NCBI GenBank assembly: GCA_031763025.1
Contig: JASSKH010000001.1
Coordinates: 9,357,024-9,421,023, forward strand
Direction: 5' to 3'
Length of the DNA: 64,000 nt
DNA from: Macrocystis pyrifera
Lineage: Eukaryota > Sar > Phaeophyceae > Laminariales > Laminariaceae
Under the pieces are notes generated by a model, which saw only the letters and a program-made list of their open reading frames with translations, searched no databases and was not told where the DNA came from. Every line of letters starts with the position of its first letter. Position 1 is the stretch's first letter. Positions 53,301 through 60,599 of this stretch are shown one piece after another. A program made the position numbers and the translations under genes.

Positions 53301-56300
53301 ATAGGAGGAAACCAAGAAGAGATGATGTCCGCCGGGACGTTTGGGAGGTACCAGGCAGAAGTAGAAGAAAGGATAGAAAGAAGGAAAAGGCTAGCGCTAA
53401 TAAACAAGGTGGAATCGGAAAAAACACTTGGAGATATACGGGGGATTGAGGGAAGGACTAGGAATGAAAACGTATTTGCATGGCCCAATGGACTTCGCGA
53501 AAACGCTGAAACTGCGCTTTCGTGTAGGGGACCCGGACCTGCCAGAAAGAAGAAAGAGGTACACCAGTAGCCGGGAGGAGGAGGACGTAGACGCACAGAT
53601 GTGCCCGTGTGGCAAAGCAATATAGAGTAGAACTCACATACTAGGAGAATGTGAAATATACAAGGAGGAACGGGATGTGCTAGAAGAGGAGATGAGGAAA
53701 ATAGACGAATGTGACATGGAGGAGTTTGATACAATGAATAGCAGCGAGAAAACAATCGCTATCCTAGGAGATAGATGGTGGCCACAGGAGGCCAAACAGG
53801 AAGGGGATACGACTAGCAAAAGGTTTCTATGTAATGTATGGAAACAACGTAATGAGCGCCCAATTGTTGGAGGTGTCTCTATTAGGAGTAGGAACGGTGC
53901 TCGGTCTCGAAAGGGATGCGTGGTCAATGGTCCAAAGACTAAGGCAAGCAATAAATGAGTACGCCCGTCCCCTTCCCCCCCCGTCCCCTTTTTTTGCTTT
54001 TGTTTTTGTGGCGGTTACTACCGCTGGCGGTTAAGTTAGATCACCTTTGTGCGTGGAGAACTTTTACTCCGCACGAGGGGGATGATTGTATCACACAACA
54101 CAGTGTGTATATGATGAGGCGCTCACGAGGGAGTGAAATAGTACACCCATTGCTGTCTCTGGAAGTGGCCGCACCAGACATTAAATCAATTCATTGATGC
54201 TGTCATCCATATGCAAGAAAATCCGCCTCTAAAGCGGTTTTTAGTGGGATGCAGCTCACCCTTCATGCATATTTCTCACCCCCCCCCGGCGCTTCGCCAT
54301 TGGTGCAAGCAATGTCTGCCTGGTCGATGAAAATCCAACGTGCTCCGTCCGGGATGCGAGGGTCTATGGCCATACGACTACTGCCATGCATGATAACGAG
54401 TACGCCCCCCCCCCCCCCCCCCCCCCCCCCCCGTCTGATCCTACGCCTTCGGTACGCACCAGCATGCATCGTTCTCAATAAAGCCCCTCCCTCCTCCTTC
54501 TTCCCGCTTCACGCTCCCACTCTTCCTTCACCACAAAATAAACCCGTAAGGCGACGCCCCTCAAACTAGGTCCTAAATCACATATCAACCATTTTTAGTT
54601 GGCGCTCATATCTGATTCAATCATCTTTTTCGCAGACCCCTCGGCGCGACACCCTCCTTAGTATATACCTGGTATATATAGGTTGGGTTAGCGTTCGTTG
54701 GCGACGACGCTGAAAAGCACGCGTCTCGCTGCGTGACATAGACTACAAGGATACAGTTTTATTTTTATTTTTCGGCGGATACCACGGCTGGCGGTCAACG
54801 TTGATCATTTTTGTGCGGGGAGAACCTTTACTCCGCACAAGGGGGATGATGGTATCACGTGGTGTGTATATGGTGAGGCATCCAAGAGGCAGTTATATAG
54901 TAAACGCATTGCTGTCTCTCGAAGTGGCCACACCAGAATATATATCAATTCATTGATGCTGTCAACCATATGCAAGAGCATCCGCCTCTAAGCGGTTCTA
55001 AGTAGGATGCAGCTCACCCTTCATGCGACTCTCCCAACACCTCACGGCTCTTCGCGCTTGGTGCAAGCAATGTCGACCTGGTCAGTCAAAACAAAACCCG
55101 ACGTGCTCCGTCCCGACATTGTAGGGACGCGAGGGTCCATGGTCATACGACTACGGCCATGCATGATAAGGAGTACACCCCCCCCTCGGCGCGACAGCGA
55201 AATAAAGGGCTACCTTCCCCGCATGTCCCACCTTATCCTCGGTCAAAGTTTCCCGGAGGCATCGAAGAACGGCGTGGAACATCTCCACATCTCCATTGCG
55301 GGCCGCCAGCATGATGATGGTTTCCACCTGTCGGCTGCGGTTGGTGCGCAATGCTGACAGCTGATTTGTTGCCTGCTCCTTCCCGATGATACCCACCACT
55401 GCCCGCACTGCACTGGGATCACCGCTTTCAACTGCTTCGAGAATGGTAAACATATCTACGCTACCAGGACCTAATGAATTCCAGCGGATGTGGCGAGGGC
55501 GCACCCAGGGGCGGGGTTGGGGGAGTGTGGTCGGGGGTTGGAGGAACATAATGGGGGGCGTTTTCGAGTGATTGTTCGCAGTCGGCTGTTCTGAGTAACT
55601 TTGGTTATAGTCAGTCGGTAGAGCACGTAGAAATGGATGCACTGGACTAGCACGAATGTTCTTCAATCACGCTACCGCGTAAGCTGAAGTCCCCGGCAAG
55701 CTTCAACCAAAAACCGTGCACAGGGTTAGTTGGGAAGCGTTTGGGAGCTTCATGGCTGACCCAGCACGTGGGATGCTGGGAACCACTCGGAGGCGGAACG
55801 AATGTTACCCTTGACAATACCCTTTGCTGCATTGCGTTGGTGAATTTTTCTGTGTTCAGCGATTACAATGCAAGATGGTGCAGCGACGCCGACTCCGACT
55901 TACGTGTTGGGGGTGTGTGCTTTTGATCCTTGCCGCCGGCTTCGTCGACGGTACTTGGTCCTGAAGCCAAACAAGGGGACATCCCACGTCGAACCCAGGC
56001 AGAAAAACACACAATGAGAAGCCAGTTAATTGTCTGTTGCCGGGGTTGAAACGGGTAAAATCGGAATATATACCAACGTCACCACATCTGGTGTGGTGCA
56101 GCGGTGCATAGAGCGTGTGTTTTCGTTAAGTTTATTCGGGCAGAGAAAGGACACTCTAAGTATCAAATATGTAAGTATCATATTCATAAACCAACCGTTA
56201 TTTAGCGAGAGAGCTGGTGTACGACGGCAAGGAAACGAAATGAAGTGAGGTTCGCAAATAGTCTAGACACTAAGCCGTGCTTACGACTCGAGATAACCGT

Positions 56301-59045
56301 CACTCCTCCTACCCCTCAAGGGTGGGACCGTTCTCGTGATCAATATAGGATGCCAAGGCCGCGAGAGGCACAACGGCCCGGTCGAATATTTGTTTCTGGT
56401 CTCTCTGCCAGAACCGGCGTCGAGTTAGCCTACACGACTTTAAACGCAGACCAGCGACGACGACAACCATGGCAGGAAGACACGCCGCTCTTTATGGCGA
56501 GAACAGCCGCAGTGTGTCACAAACATCTTGCGCCGGCGCCGACCAACTGTACATTATTTCGACCCTGAAATTCACACCAAGGAACCGTTGTAAGGGCGGA
56601 GACAGGAGCGAGAGGGGGGGGTTAGATCATTTTCACCTCGGCTCATTACGGCGCATATCATGGGCTCACATTGTACCACCTCCCGACGACCAGCGTCCGT
56701 TAGTGAGGTGGGTGGGTGTGGGGACTACGCAGTTGCGACGGCCCCGCGATGGGCGAGTCTTTCACCACCAATACTCTCGCCCGCTAACAGCGACGGTTGA
56801 CGTTTTGAATGGGAGAATTGTACGTGTGCGCTAAACTCGCAAGACATTGCCGCTGTAAAACAAGTAATGTACATCTCCTGTCTACATCCTGCAAGAAAAA
56901 GGGGGGAGCATCAGCGCCGGTCACACGGCGTGGTTCTTTCTAGAGGAAACAACAGAAGTAATCAACCGAAGAGTGGTAAACCCATAGGTTGTATCAGCGG
57001 CAGGCCCCGAGACATGATCAACCAATAGGAGGGGGCGAGGAGTATAGACTCCGGATGACCAGGTTAATCATATGCGGAGCAGCAACGTTCGACATGGGGT
57101 AGCTTGACACCAATGCAGTTGTGTTCAATATCTCCCGATCGCATACACTATAGGACACTGTTGGGGCGATAGGTGGTATCGTGATTCATGTTCTGCCCAG
57201 AAAGCCGGGGGGGGGCGGTTTGTGCTTGTGGGTCTATTTCGGGCCGCGTCGCCCCAATTTCCCTGTTGCGACAAGCGTTATCCGGCCGGCGCGAAGTTTT
57301 TCTTATAGTATGCTAATTCGACCGACCCGTGGATCCTCTCGGGCATTTCGGTTGGGACATGCGATGTTCCCTCTTGAGGGCGCCACTCTTCCAATCCTCT
57401 TACCGTGCATTCGCATTTCTACCATCGCCAGCGACGACGAAATCGTGTTGCCGCATCGAATTGGGCACAGCCATCACTATTTATGTCATTCGCTGATCGT
57501 TCACCTACCTTCCGCAAGCTTGGCCGTCTGAGTGGTCATTGGTATGGCGTCGAACTCAGCTGTCGTCCGTCCCTTTTGGGCGTGGTCCCAGAAGATATTC
57601 GCTGCCCCCGCAAAGTTTTGCGTCTTGACATCCGCGTCCTTCTCTTCAATCGGCGCATGCCGTACGGATTTGCCCTGCGTTCCGATCGCCGTAGCCCCGG
57701 CCTTGCTCGCCTCGTCGCCCTCTACTGACCCACTTGTCGCCTTGCTGAGACGCATCGCAGCACTGATCACTTCCTGCCCACACTTCACCGGAGGGATTCC
57801 AGACCCCACTGGTTCACGTCGAACCGTTGCCAGTCTTTGCGATGTTCCCCCTAGCGAAGACGTGTCAGCATTACCCCTATCATCCGTTCGGCTAACACGA
57901 CTTCGGGGAGCGTTTGCCGGCATGTTTAAGAGGCCACACTTGATATGACGTTTCCTTCCGGTTTCCTCCTCAGCTCCAGCCGCAGCAGCCAGCACGACAC
58001 CGACGCTTTTCATCGAGTGTGCTGGTATCCGTTTGGGCGTCGCGCTCCTGTCTTGCTTTGCATCTTCCACTGTCGTTTCATCTTTCGCGGCCGCTACCAC
58101 CGCTTCGGCCGCAAACCCGATAATGCTCTTCATCGGGTAGTCAAAGGTTGCCATGGGTGTACAGCTGCGGTCTTGCCCCTCTTCTTCCGCATTCCAACGT
58201 GGGATGGATATCTCGACGTCGCCATCAGCCGAGGGGAACAGCGAATACGAGTCGTAGTTCGGCCTGCAGTCTTCGTCAGGCTCTGGCGGCGGAGGCGGCG
58301 ATAGCTGCGGTGACTGCGGCTGCAACTGAGTTGAACGTTGCGGCGAAGCGGTTGCTGGTCTGGTAGCCTTTCTAAGGCCTTTCCCTGGCACCCCAGACGT
58401 CACCTCGCCCCCCCCAGCTCGGAAAGTTTGGTCGGAATGCTCTTGAGGCATTAGCGAGGTCTTACGAGAAGGGCCCACCTCCGCCGACGTCATGATCCCT
58501 GCCGCTGCTTCCAATTCTGCAGCGATCGTCGACGGCATCAGTATTGGCGATAGTGGCGAAGTGTTTGCCGTCATCAAATCGGCGGGGGCAAAGGATACCG
58601 CCAATTGGTCACCCAACCCTTGCACTAGTTCCACCTCCGCCGCCACCGCGGCACACTTTGCCGCCGAACCCCTATACTCCTGCTGATCGGGTGTATTCAC
58701 TTTTTCTGACACTCGACCTTGCATCTCGGGCCCGGAAACGGCCGAAGCTATAGCTGACTGGGTCTTACGGCTGGGGGTGATTTCTGGGCTGCCAAGGCCG
58801 AAGTTCCACGCACCGGAACCAAGCTGCGGCGTCATCGTACTGGCCGTGGTAAACATCGACATGCTACTGGAGCTGTGAGAGACACGGATACCTTGCATTG
58901 AGGATCCTACAGAAGGATATTCTGGGGAATGGTGGCGCAGCACGGTCGCGGCAGAAGTGCGGAGTGAACCATGAGAATTAGACGAAGTGTAATGGCTGCG
59001 GTAGGTCCGATCGGGTTGGCTGCCGCCTTCTGCAAGACGTCCCAT
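25966..59045 (-). CDS. TRP-family cation channel with disordered N-terminus and ankyrin-like repeats
   Basis: This is my reconstruction of one minus-strand gene with at least 16 exons: 59045-57509, 55470-55232, 49087-48974, 47862-47734, 46179-46042, 45664-45527, 35569-35444, 33281-33171, 31312-31197, 30860-30547, 30094-29998, 29560-29429, 28887-28648, 27646-27530, 27272-27072, 26541-25966. Nearly all borders are clean GT-AG and reading phases match at every junction except between the exons at 33.2 and 31.3 kb, where one exon of length 3n+1 is missing. The product exceeds 1,440 residues: about 512 disordered residues, ankyrin-like repeats, a pre-S1 linker, six membrane helices with a pore loop, a TRP-like segment after S6, and two extra hydrophobic helices. 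It should be a plasma- or organelle-membrane cation channel whose cytosolic N-terminus senses or anchors. The channel half is firm. Whether the exons right of 35 kb belong to the same transcript is probable but unproven because a 10-kb gap separates them. Long introns hold the LINE and other insertions. Confidence 0.75.
27072..27272 (-). CDS. channel exon 15: pore loop and S6
   Basis: The exon has 67 codons, phase 0 at both ends, acceptor ATCACCCCAG and donor AAG|GTCGGT. It begins VWTEVFRSMIGETEFFDEF, a pore helix plus an acidic selectivity-filter-like GETE segment, as in TRP and polycystin channels. Helix S6 follows (ATALLVMYLVILTIMMLNLL), then VAVLTTAHAKVDENADQEFK, the family signature after S6. 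The two acidic residues of the filter suggest cation and possibly calcium permeation; this is inference from the family. Confidence 0.92.
27530..27646 (-). CDS. channel exon 14: S4-S5 linker and S5
   Basis: The exon has 39 codons, phase 0-0, with acceptor TTGGGAAAG and donor GAG|GTGAGG. It reads AIFSLMGELIKFGVVMLVVM and continues SGFVLSFYCILRDNLTFAE. Placed after exon 13 it gives GPMIQ-AIFSLMGELIKFG, the usual linker into S5. A longer upstream frame exists but would insert a foreign segment in the linker, so this acceptor is preferred. Confidence 0.88.
28648..28887 (-). CDS. channel exon 13: S2-S3 loop, S3 and S4
   Basis: The exon has 80 codons, phase 0-0, donor CAG|GTGATC. It includes APWEYARDKWNVLDVTSLFL, the conserved W-N-(L/V)-(L/I)-D entry to S3 of TRP channels, then FMFTSL, and an S4 with VSRVLFFAQILPSQGPM. 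The S4 has only sparse positive charge, so strong voltage gating is not expected. The acceptor (TTTGAAAAAG) has a weak pyrimidine tract and is the least certain border of the channel core. Confidence 0.85.
29429..29560 (-). CDS. channel exon 12: S1 and start of S2
   Basis: The exon has 44 codons, phase 0-0, with acceptor TTTCGCCATAG and donor ATC|GTGAGT. It reads VPVLRMVLHLVTYLFMMAIF, GGFVLLNDEG, then FHWAHIVFTFYII. The order of a proline-led amphipathic entry, a hydrophobic S1 and the start of S2 matches TRP channels. Confidence 0.88.
29998..30094 (-). CDS. channel exon 11: pre-S1 segment
   Basis: The exon has 97 bp, with donor AAA|GTGAGC. It reads GYGGSKLSSITYLPGARFII then AGILSRPSNYYK, leading straight into VPVLRMV of the next exon. 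The start was set at 30,094 rather than 30,096 because exon 10 ends with two bases of a lysine codon, so the junction then reads YGK-GYGG in frame. Confidence 0.75.
30547..30860 (-). CDS. channel exon 10: linker between repeats and membrane domain
   Basis: The exon has 314 bp, with acceptor CACGCAG and donor GGCAA|GTACCG. It encodes AAVDELLLEVLEHLPQTVRG, a central EPETVISTHKGTVGPLGVAL segment, and LDFMSRKFTKGLPSLRDTEG, ending in NPGQTLYGK. The leucine-rich start resembles the last helices of an ankyrin stack and the rest corresponds in position to the pre-S1 linker of TRP proteins. No separate domain is recognised. Confidence 0.75.
31197..31312 (-). CDS. channel exon 9: possible repeat or linker
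   Basis: The exon has 116 bp, with donor CAG|GTTGGC and acceptor ATATATTAG. It encodes AVSSANNPFIPGMNLSAAFA then VAARRSVEGEKRVLLSMQ. The A-F-A-V-A-A pattern followed by a helix fits the repeat modules in spacing. It starts with two bases of a split codon, which requires an as yet unseen exon to its right. Confidence 0.5.
31640..32800. other. intron sequence, exon not found
   Basis: Between channel exons 8 and 9 phase requires an exon starting in phase 0 and ending in phase 1. Candidates looked at include a minus-strand hydrophobic stretch at about 31,650-31,770 (FALGLALILFILVYRLVFV) and a frame at 31,905-32,145, but neither has both splice sites in the right phase, so none is called. Confidence 0.4.
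33171..33281 (-). CDS. channel exon 8: ankyrin-like module
   Basis: The exon has 37 codons, phase 0-0, with acceptor TGCGACCATCAG and donor AAG|GTTTGT. It reads VDRELLDVISYLLQLGAKPG then TLDIIRLSTRTSFPRLK. The LLDVISYLLQLGAKP stretch has the helix-turn pattern of an ankyrin repeat (V..LL..GA.P). Confidence 0.65.
33600..35280. other. intron sequence, nothing supported
   Basis: Short ORFs on both strands without family motifs; no repeat array or structured RNA is evident. On the present model this is intron between exons 7 and 8. Confidence 0.4.
35444..35569 (-). CDS. channel exon 7: ankyrin repeat
   Basis: The exon has 42 codons, phase 0-0, with donor CAG|GTGCGT and a long pyrimidine tract before the acceptor (ACGCAAG). 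It contains KDLHGNTALFYATKSGVVEI, the best canonical ankyrin repeat in the window (D..G.TAL..A...G), then VRIVSTSMARHISAPQ. Confidence 0.8.
37262..38393 (+). pseudogene. possible plus-strand gene or relic, function unknown
   Basis: Several plus-strand stretches have a protein-like composition: an ARVQQAGALESVYKNDVECP segment (37,268 onward), QQLKDMQSKLDATIRKQTNA (37,520 onward), INEHGFRLRVGVGGAYRSYD followed by KQCWVLAKANSEAQQQQYYQ (37,722 onward), and LREHDKEGFGDAGDVPTVLI with a stop at 38,392 (38,170 onward). They lie in different frames and I could not join them with convincing splice sites: the donor TAT|GTGAGC at 37,685 has no acceptor that keeps the next frame. It may be a multi-exon gene inside the intron of the channel gene, or a decayed one. 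The last segment ends exactly at the border of repeat R2. No family is recognised. Confidence 0.35.
38393..38948 (+). repeat. dispersed repeat R2, copy 1
   Basis: A ~555-bp unit repeated at 61,563-62,135. It starts CTCAGGGTGTCTTGG.TGGGC, passes through GGTTGGTCGATCGAGCAGGC and CGGGAGTGTTGACC, has an AT-rich second half with TCACTCTTCGGCCAATCAGA, and ends GTCCTCGATA.GATG. No open frame is kept between the copies, so it is non-coding. Confidence 0.8.
38961..39654. mobile_element. Tourist/PIF-Harbinger-like non-autonomous DNA transposon
   Basis: A 694-bp element bounded by TTA on both sides (38,958-38,960 and 39,655-39,657), the usual target duplication of PIF/Harbinger. Its terminal inverted repeats of over 40 bp begin GGGCCATTCCTAACGAAC on the left and GGGCCACTCCTAACGAAC on the complement of the right. 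Just inside lie several copies of a 13-bp palindrome, TCACGATTCGTGA, with variants TCACGATCCGTGA and TCACGAGTCGTGA, which are candidate transposase-binding sites. The ends are AT-rich but the interior (about 39,130-39,530) is GC-rich. No transposase is encoded, so mobilisation would need a partner elsewhere. Confidence 0.85.
39660..40650. other. intron sequence with a tRNA-like T-arm and CAG-rich words
   Basis: At 39,691-39,707 GTGGGTTCAACTCCCAC forms a perfect 5-bp T-arm with a B-box, but neither a D arm nor a matching acceptor strand lies upstream, so it is a tRNA remnant at most. Further right there are scattered CAGCAG words. No gene is supported. Confidence 0.45.
40715..40750. repeat. 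GTAC microsatellite
   Basis: About five GTAC tetranucleotides in a row followed by GGGTACG. A second short run lies at about 41,087-41,098. Each is close to one of two similar CGCTTCGC...CGCTACGCTCGCT segments (40,856-40,890 and 41,042-41,077), so the surrounding ~180 bp may be a diverged tandem duplication. Confidence 0.6.
41222..41833 (-). repeat. dispersed repeat R1, copy 2
   Basis: On the minus strand it runs from the GC-rich middle of R1 (CACACGAAACGG end) through GGGCTTCACGCAAGGCGGGC to GTGTTCCAATCAGG and GGGGACGGGGATT. The first part of R1 with its sub-repeats is absent. A 40-base A/T homopolymer (about 41,290-41,351) is expanded relative to the other copies. It shows the uninterrupted form at the place where copy 3 carries R2. 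Confidence 0.8.
41916..42101 (+). repeat. two-copy tandem repeat of 93 bp
   Basis: Copies 41,916-42,008 and 42,009-42,101 are almost identical and start ATAAAAGGAGGCGATTTCCA. The near identity means a recent duplication. It directly flanks R1 copy 2. No gene function is apparent. Confidence 0.9.
42130..45180. other. intron sequence without supported features
   Basis: Only low-level features: a short GCTAAAAGCC...GGCTTTGTCGTGCTG duplication at 42,140-42,232, a GGGT-rich stretch at 43,320-43,415, and scattered short ORFs. A minus-strand frame at 42,646-42,882 with GDRVFVGVTEGVV is suggestive but has no splice context. On the model this is part of the intron between channel exons 6 and 7. Confidence 0.4.
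45216..45323 (+). mobile_element. short inverted-repeat MITE, copy 2
   Basis: A 108-bp element with ends TTACGGGGGACC and GGCCCCCCGTAA. The interior words AGGACCTA.GGT, ACAC and AACCT.TAT correspond one by one to the reverse complement of the copy at 2897-3000. It lies in the intron left of channel exon 6. Confidence 0.75.
45527..45664 (-). CDS. channel exon 6: ankyrin-like module
   Basis: The exon has 46 codons, phase 0-0, with acceptor TTCCTGTAG and donor TCC|GTGAGT. It reads VLAGLASTAGSRRLSVLMVA, ADSGSVEAVTSVIKATSAAH, LGSNPS. The L.VLMVAADSGSVEAV core is aligned with the other repeat exons. Confidence 0.8.
46042..46179 (-). CDS. channel exon 5: ankyrin-like module
   Basis: The exon has 46 codons, phase 0-0, with acceptor TGTTTTGTCAG and donor AGG|GTGTGT. 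It contains DPTETSALAEAARGGSGAMI and ends MVDLLTEKR. It has the same length as exon 6. A further 19-codon candidate exon (46,388-46,332, IEPDIIRLFLQACNISSDD) lies just upstream with in-frame borders but a poor donor. Confidence 0.78.
47734..47862 (-). CDS. channel exon 4: ankyrin-like module
   Basis: The exon has 43 codons, phase 0-0, with acceptor GTGTCGGCAG and donor AAG|GTGAAA. It reads VTKDKDWEGVEAVEARCLIR then MAAKSGNVGVFNRAMKIVLL and RGK. The RGK end is shared with exon 3. Confidence 0.8.
48974..49087 (-). CDS. channel exon 3: ankyrin-like module
   Basis: The exon has 38 codons, phase 0-0, with acceptor CCCCAAACAG and donor AAG|GTAAGC. It reads VAELIEASGEDGCSLLTAAA then EGGNDAVVEEVVNLMRGK. 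An earlier acceptor (CCCTGCAG, about 49,154) would lengthen it by 22 codons. Confidence 0.8.
49100..50700. other. intron sequence with GGT/CCA-rich tract
   Basis: At 49,430-49,540 a CCACCA-rich tract on the plus strand gives a minus-strand frame that looks like a valine/leucine membrane helix plus a glycine-rich tail. It is low-complexity and has no splice or start support, so no exon is called. The rest up to the LINE has no feature I can support. Confidence 0.45.
50720..53960 (+). mobile_element. LINE (non-LTR retrotransposon), 5'-truncated and broken
   Basis: An APE-type LINE in the plus orientation, opposite to the host gene whose intron it occupies. It starts inside the endonuclease: NIYAPRVEEYDKDIQRKFGE, then VVLVGDFNSRIG (catalytic D-x-N box), and later DIGTTGHCLIWTD, which replaces the usual SDH box. 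The reverse transcriptase follows: VVVNLFKKGDKANPGNYRGI, EGQAGFRPNRS, FFLDVQKAYDTVWRNGLW (catalytic aspartate), VAQGCTFSPNLFKMYINDL, and LMFADDFVGI with the FADD box. A C-terminal cysteine/histidine segment (CPCGKA, THILGECEIY) lies near 53,600-53,660. Frame changes occur near 51,000, between 51,470 and 51,910, near 52,255, near 52,400 and near 53,570, and a TAG lies at about 53,620, so it is dead. The end is AATAAATGAG with no long poly-A tail. Confidence 0.9.
54000..55185 (+). repeat. ~420-bp repeat in two direct copies, period about 755 bp
   Basis: Copy 1 (about 53,990-54,415) and copy 2 (about 54,757-55,185) share TTACTCCGCAC, AAGGGGGATGAT, ATTGCTGTCTCT.GAAGTGGC, ATCAATTCATTGATGCTGTC and GGATGCAGCTCACCCTTCAT, and both end GAGTAC followed by a C run. 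Between them is a ~340-bp segment containing a 28-base C run (54,405-54,432). There is no gene. Copy 2 ends about 50 bp from channel exon 2. Confidence 0.85.
55232..55470 (-). CDS. channel exon 2: first ankyrin-like repeats
   Basis: The exon has 239 bp, with acceptor GAATTCATTAG and donor AAG|GTGGGA. It takes the split glycine codon from exon 1 and encodes PGSVDMFTILEAVESGDPSA, a hinge with RTNRSRQVETI, and IIMLAARNGDVEMFHAVLRC. It therefore holds roughly two modules, unlike the later one-module exons. The phase fit with exon 1 across a 2-kb intron is the main evidence for linking it to that exon. Confidence 0.8.
55700..57180. other. intron 1 sequence of the channel gene
   Basis: No exon, repeat or RNA is supported. 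Phase already matches between exons 1 and 2, so an additional exon is not required here. Confidence 0.45.
57509..59045 (-). CDS. channel exon 1: start codon and long disordered N-terminus
   Basis: The exon has 512 codons plus one base, starting at ATG 59,045-59,043 in a good context (A at -3, G at +4) and ending at donor GAAG|GTAGGT. The sequence is rich in Ser, Thr, Ala, Glu and Pro and has no recognised domain. It contains an internal duplication: EEEGQDRSCTPMATFDYPMK then SIIGFAAEAVVAAAKDE is followed by DAKQDRSATPKRIPAHSMKS then VGVVLAAAAGAEEE. The many S/T-P and R-x-x-S patterns suggest a phosphorylated cytosolic tail (inference). The competing plus-strand frames in the same place are shadows. 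Confidence 0.78.
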
Positions 59046-59709
59046 TCTTGGTTTCTTCCCTCCTTTATAGGTTTACATCCCAGGTTTATGCTGTGTGTAC
59101 GCGTTAGTACACCTCCATGACTGACAGCGACCAGTCCGGAATCGCGCTAAAACCTCTCGGCTACGCTGCACAACCTTGAGAAAGTGGGTATGGTGAAGGG
59201 GCGGGCGCGGTGATTTCAATGCCAAAGCGAATGCGATCGTCTACGTCGGTCGGCTCGACGGCAAAGACAGGTCGAAAGGCGTGCGAAGCGTACCGTGTGG
59301 TTATTTAGGCGTTACGTATAGACATGGGCAGCCAGGCGCGTTTGGGATGCGGATCGGCAAATGAACAGGAAAGCCTAAGCAGGTGACAAAACTATGCCAA
59401 AGACATTAAAAGATGTTGTAGCATACGATCACCCCCAGCTCGTTTTCACGGGGCAAGGTGCTGGCAAACTGGCCCATGTCAGCAGTTTCATAGAACAGCA
59501 TAGGACAAAATCACCGGTCCACGAACTCTACCCAGGCAGGTGAACCCCAAGAACATCTCTGCGACATGTAGCTCGTATTGATGCGGAAGCAAAACAAGTG
59601 TAGCTACGTATGTGCAAAATGTGAAACAATGACACCCCAGCTACCGCACAGGACGACCCCAACCATAATATCGATAAATATACGAACCATAACACCCTGA
59701 TACAGGTAC
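59046..59709. promoter_or_regulatory. intergenic region upstream of the channel gene
   Basis: This 664-bp gap must contain the end of the upstream gene and the promoter or 5' leader of the channel gene, both read on the minus strand. I see no TATA box or other element that I can support; the call rests only on position. Confidence 0.3.
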
Positions 59710-60527
59710 CTACACGTTAGGGTACTCGGCTAAACCTTTTGATTCGCATGACGACGAGGAATCAGACGAGAATAATAGAGGTGGTCGGCGGCGATCAGCG
59801 TCTCGTTGACTTCCATGTTGCTCGAAACTTCTCGAAGCTGTTGGTGTAGTGGTCGCCTCGGTTGGAGGCAGACTGGACGCAGTCGCCTCCGGGGACGGCA
59901 GCACGGGGCGCCCGTCGATGTATACTCCAACATGAGCCATCGTGTTTTCCTGCAGCCATAGCTCGTGCTCCTGCTTCTCCTCGGTTATCTCTAGCCCCTC
60001 TCCATTTATCCTCGTATAGTGCGTCTGGCCACCCCCTCTCTCGCGCCCATCTTGTTCACCATCCTTGATGGAATTCTGTTCTCGCGCACTCGTGAGGCCA
60101 CCTTCGTCGTCACTGAGTGACATGTCTCCGTCCACCTGACCTATTTCGTCTTCTATTGCTTGTTGTTCGTTTTGACCGGCGTCCTCGCCAGCTCGTATCG
60201 TGTACGGTCGACCGCGATTTAATGTGGGGTGGTCTTGACTCCCATCCATCTCCAGGCGGCCCCGGACAGTCCGAGAGCTTTCGTCTGGGTGTCGTAAAAA
60301 CAGCGAATAATGGGAAAAGTTGCCCTAGTGCGGTGGTGCCGGAGCAGTCAACAGTGTAATAGTAAGACAATCTTATGCCAGTCTGATCGATCGCACCGAG
60401 GGTCAGCGTGCGGACTTCAGCATGAAACGTCGATTGATTTACAATTATTGTAGACCCACCCGAAGAGTGATGACCCGCTACAAGGCCCTCACCTGAGCTA
60501 TTTGGGCTTGGACTCGTGACCCGCACT
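59710..60527 (-). CDS. hypothetical protein, at least two exons
   Basis: The terminal exon 60,284-59,710 ends in a TAG at 59,710-59,712. The preceding exon is about 60,527-60,397. The junction (donor CCTCG|GTGCGA, acceptor CGACACCCAG) is phase-consistent and gives TFHAEVRTLTL-DESSRTVRGRLEMDG. The remaining ~190 residues are acidic and polar, with VDGDMSLSDDEGG, EEKQEHELWLQENTM, HVGVYIDGRPVLPSPEA and a Ser-rich end. No domain is recognised; an alternating hydrophobic pattern at the start hints at a beta-strand. The first exon boundary (acceptor CATGGTGCAG) is a guess and the true start lies further right. It is on the same strand as the channel gene, its stop about 665 bp upstream of that gene's start codon, but it is a separate gene because it has its own stop. 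Confidence 0.55.
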
Positions 60528-60599
60528 GCACCATGGCAATTCCCTACAGTAAGTGTACCTAGGGTTACCTAGAAGCAAAAATAAAATCCTCTCCTGCGC

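Noticed and set aside
52319-53755. A 478-codon minus-strand ORF
   Set aside because: It is the antisense of the LINE reverse transcriptase, which shows clear family motifs on the plus strand.
57532-58304. Plus-strand ORFs opposite channel exon 1
   Set aside because: The minus strand is open for 514 codons with a well-placed start and donor; the plus frames are shorter, overlapping shadows.
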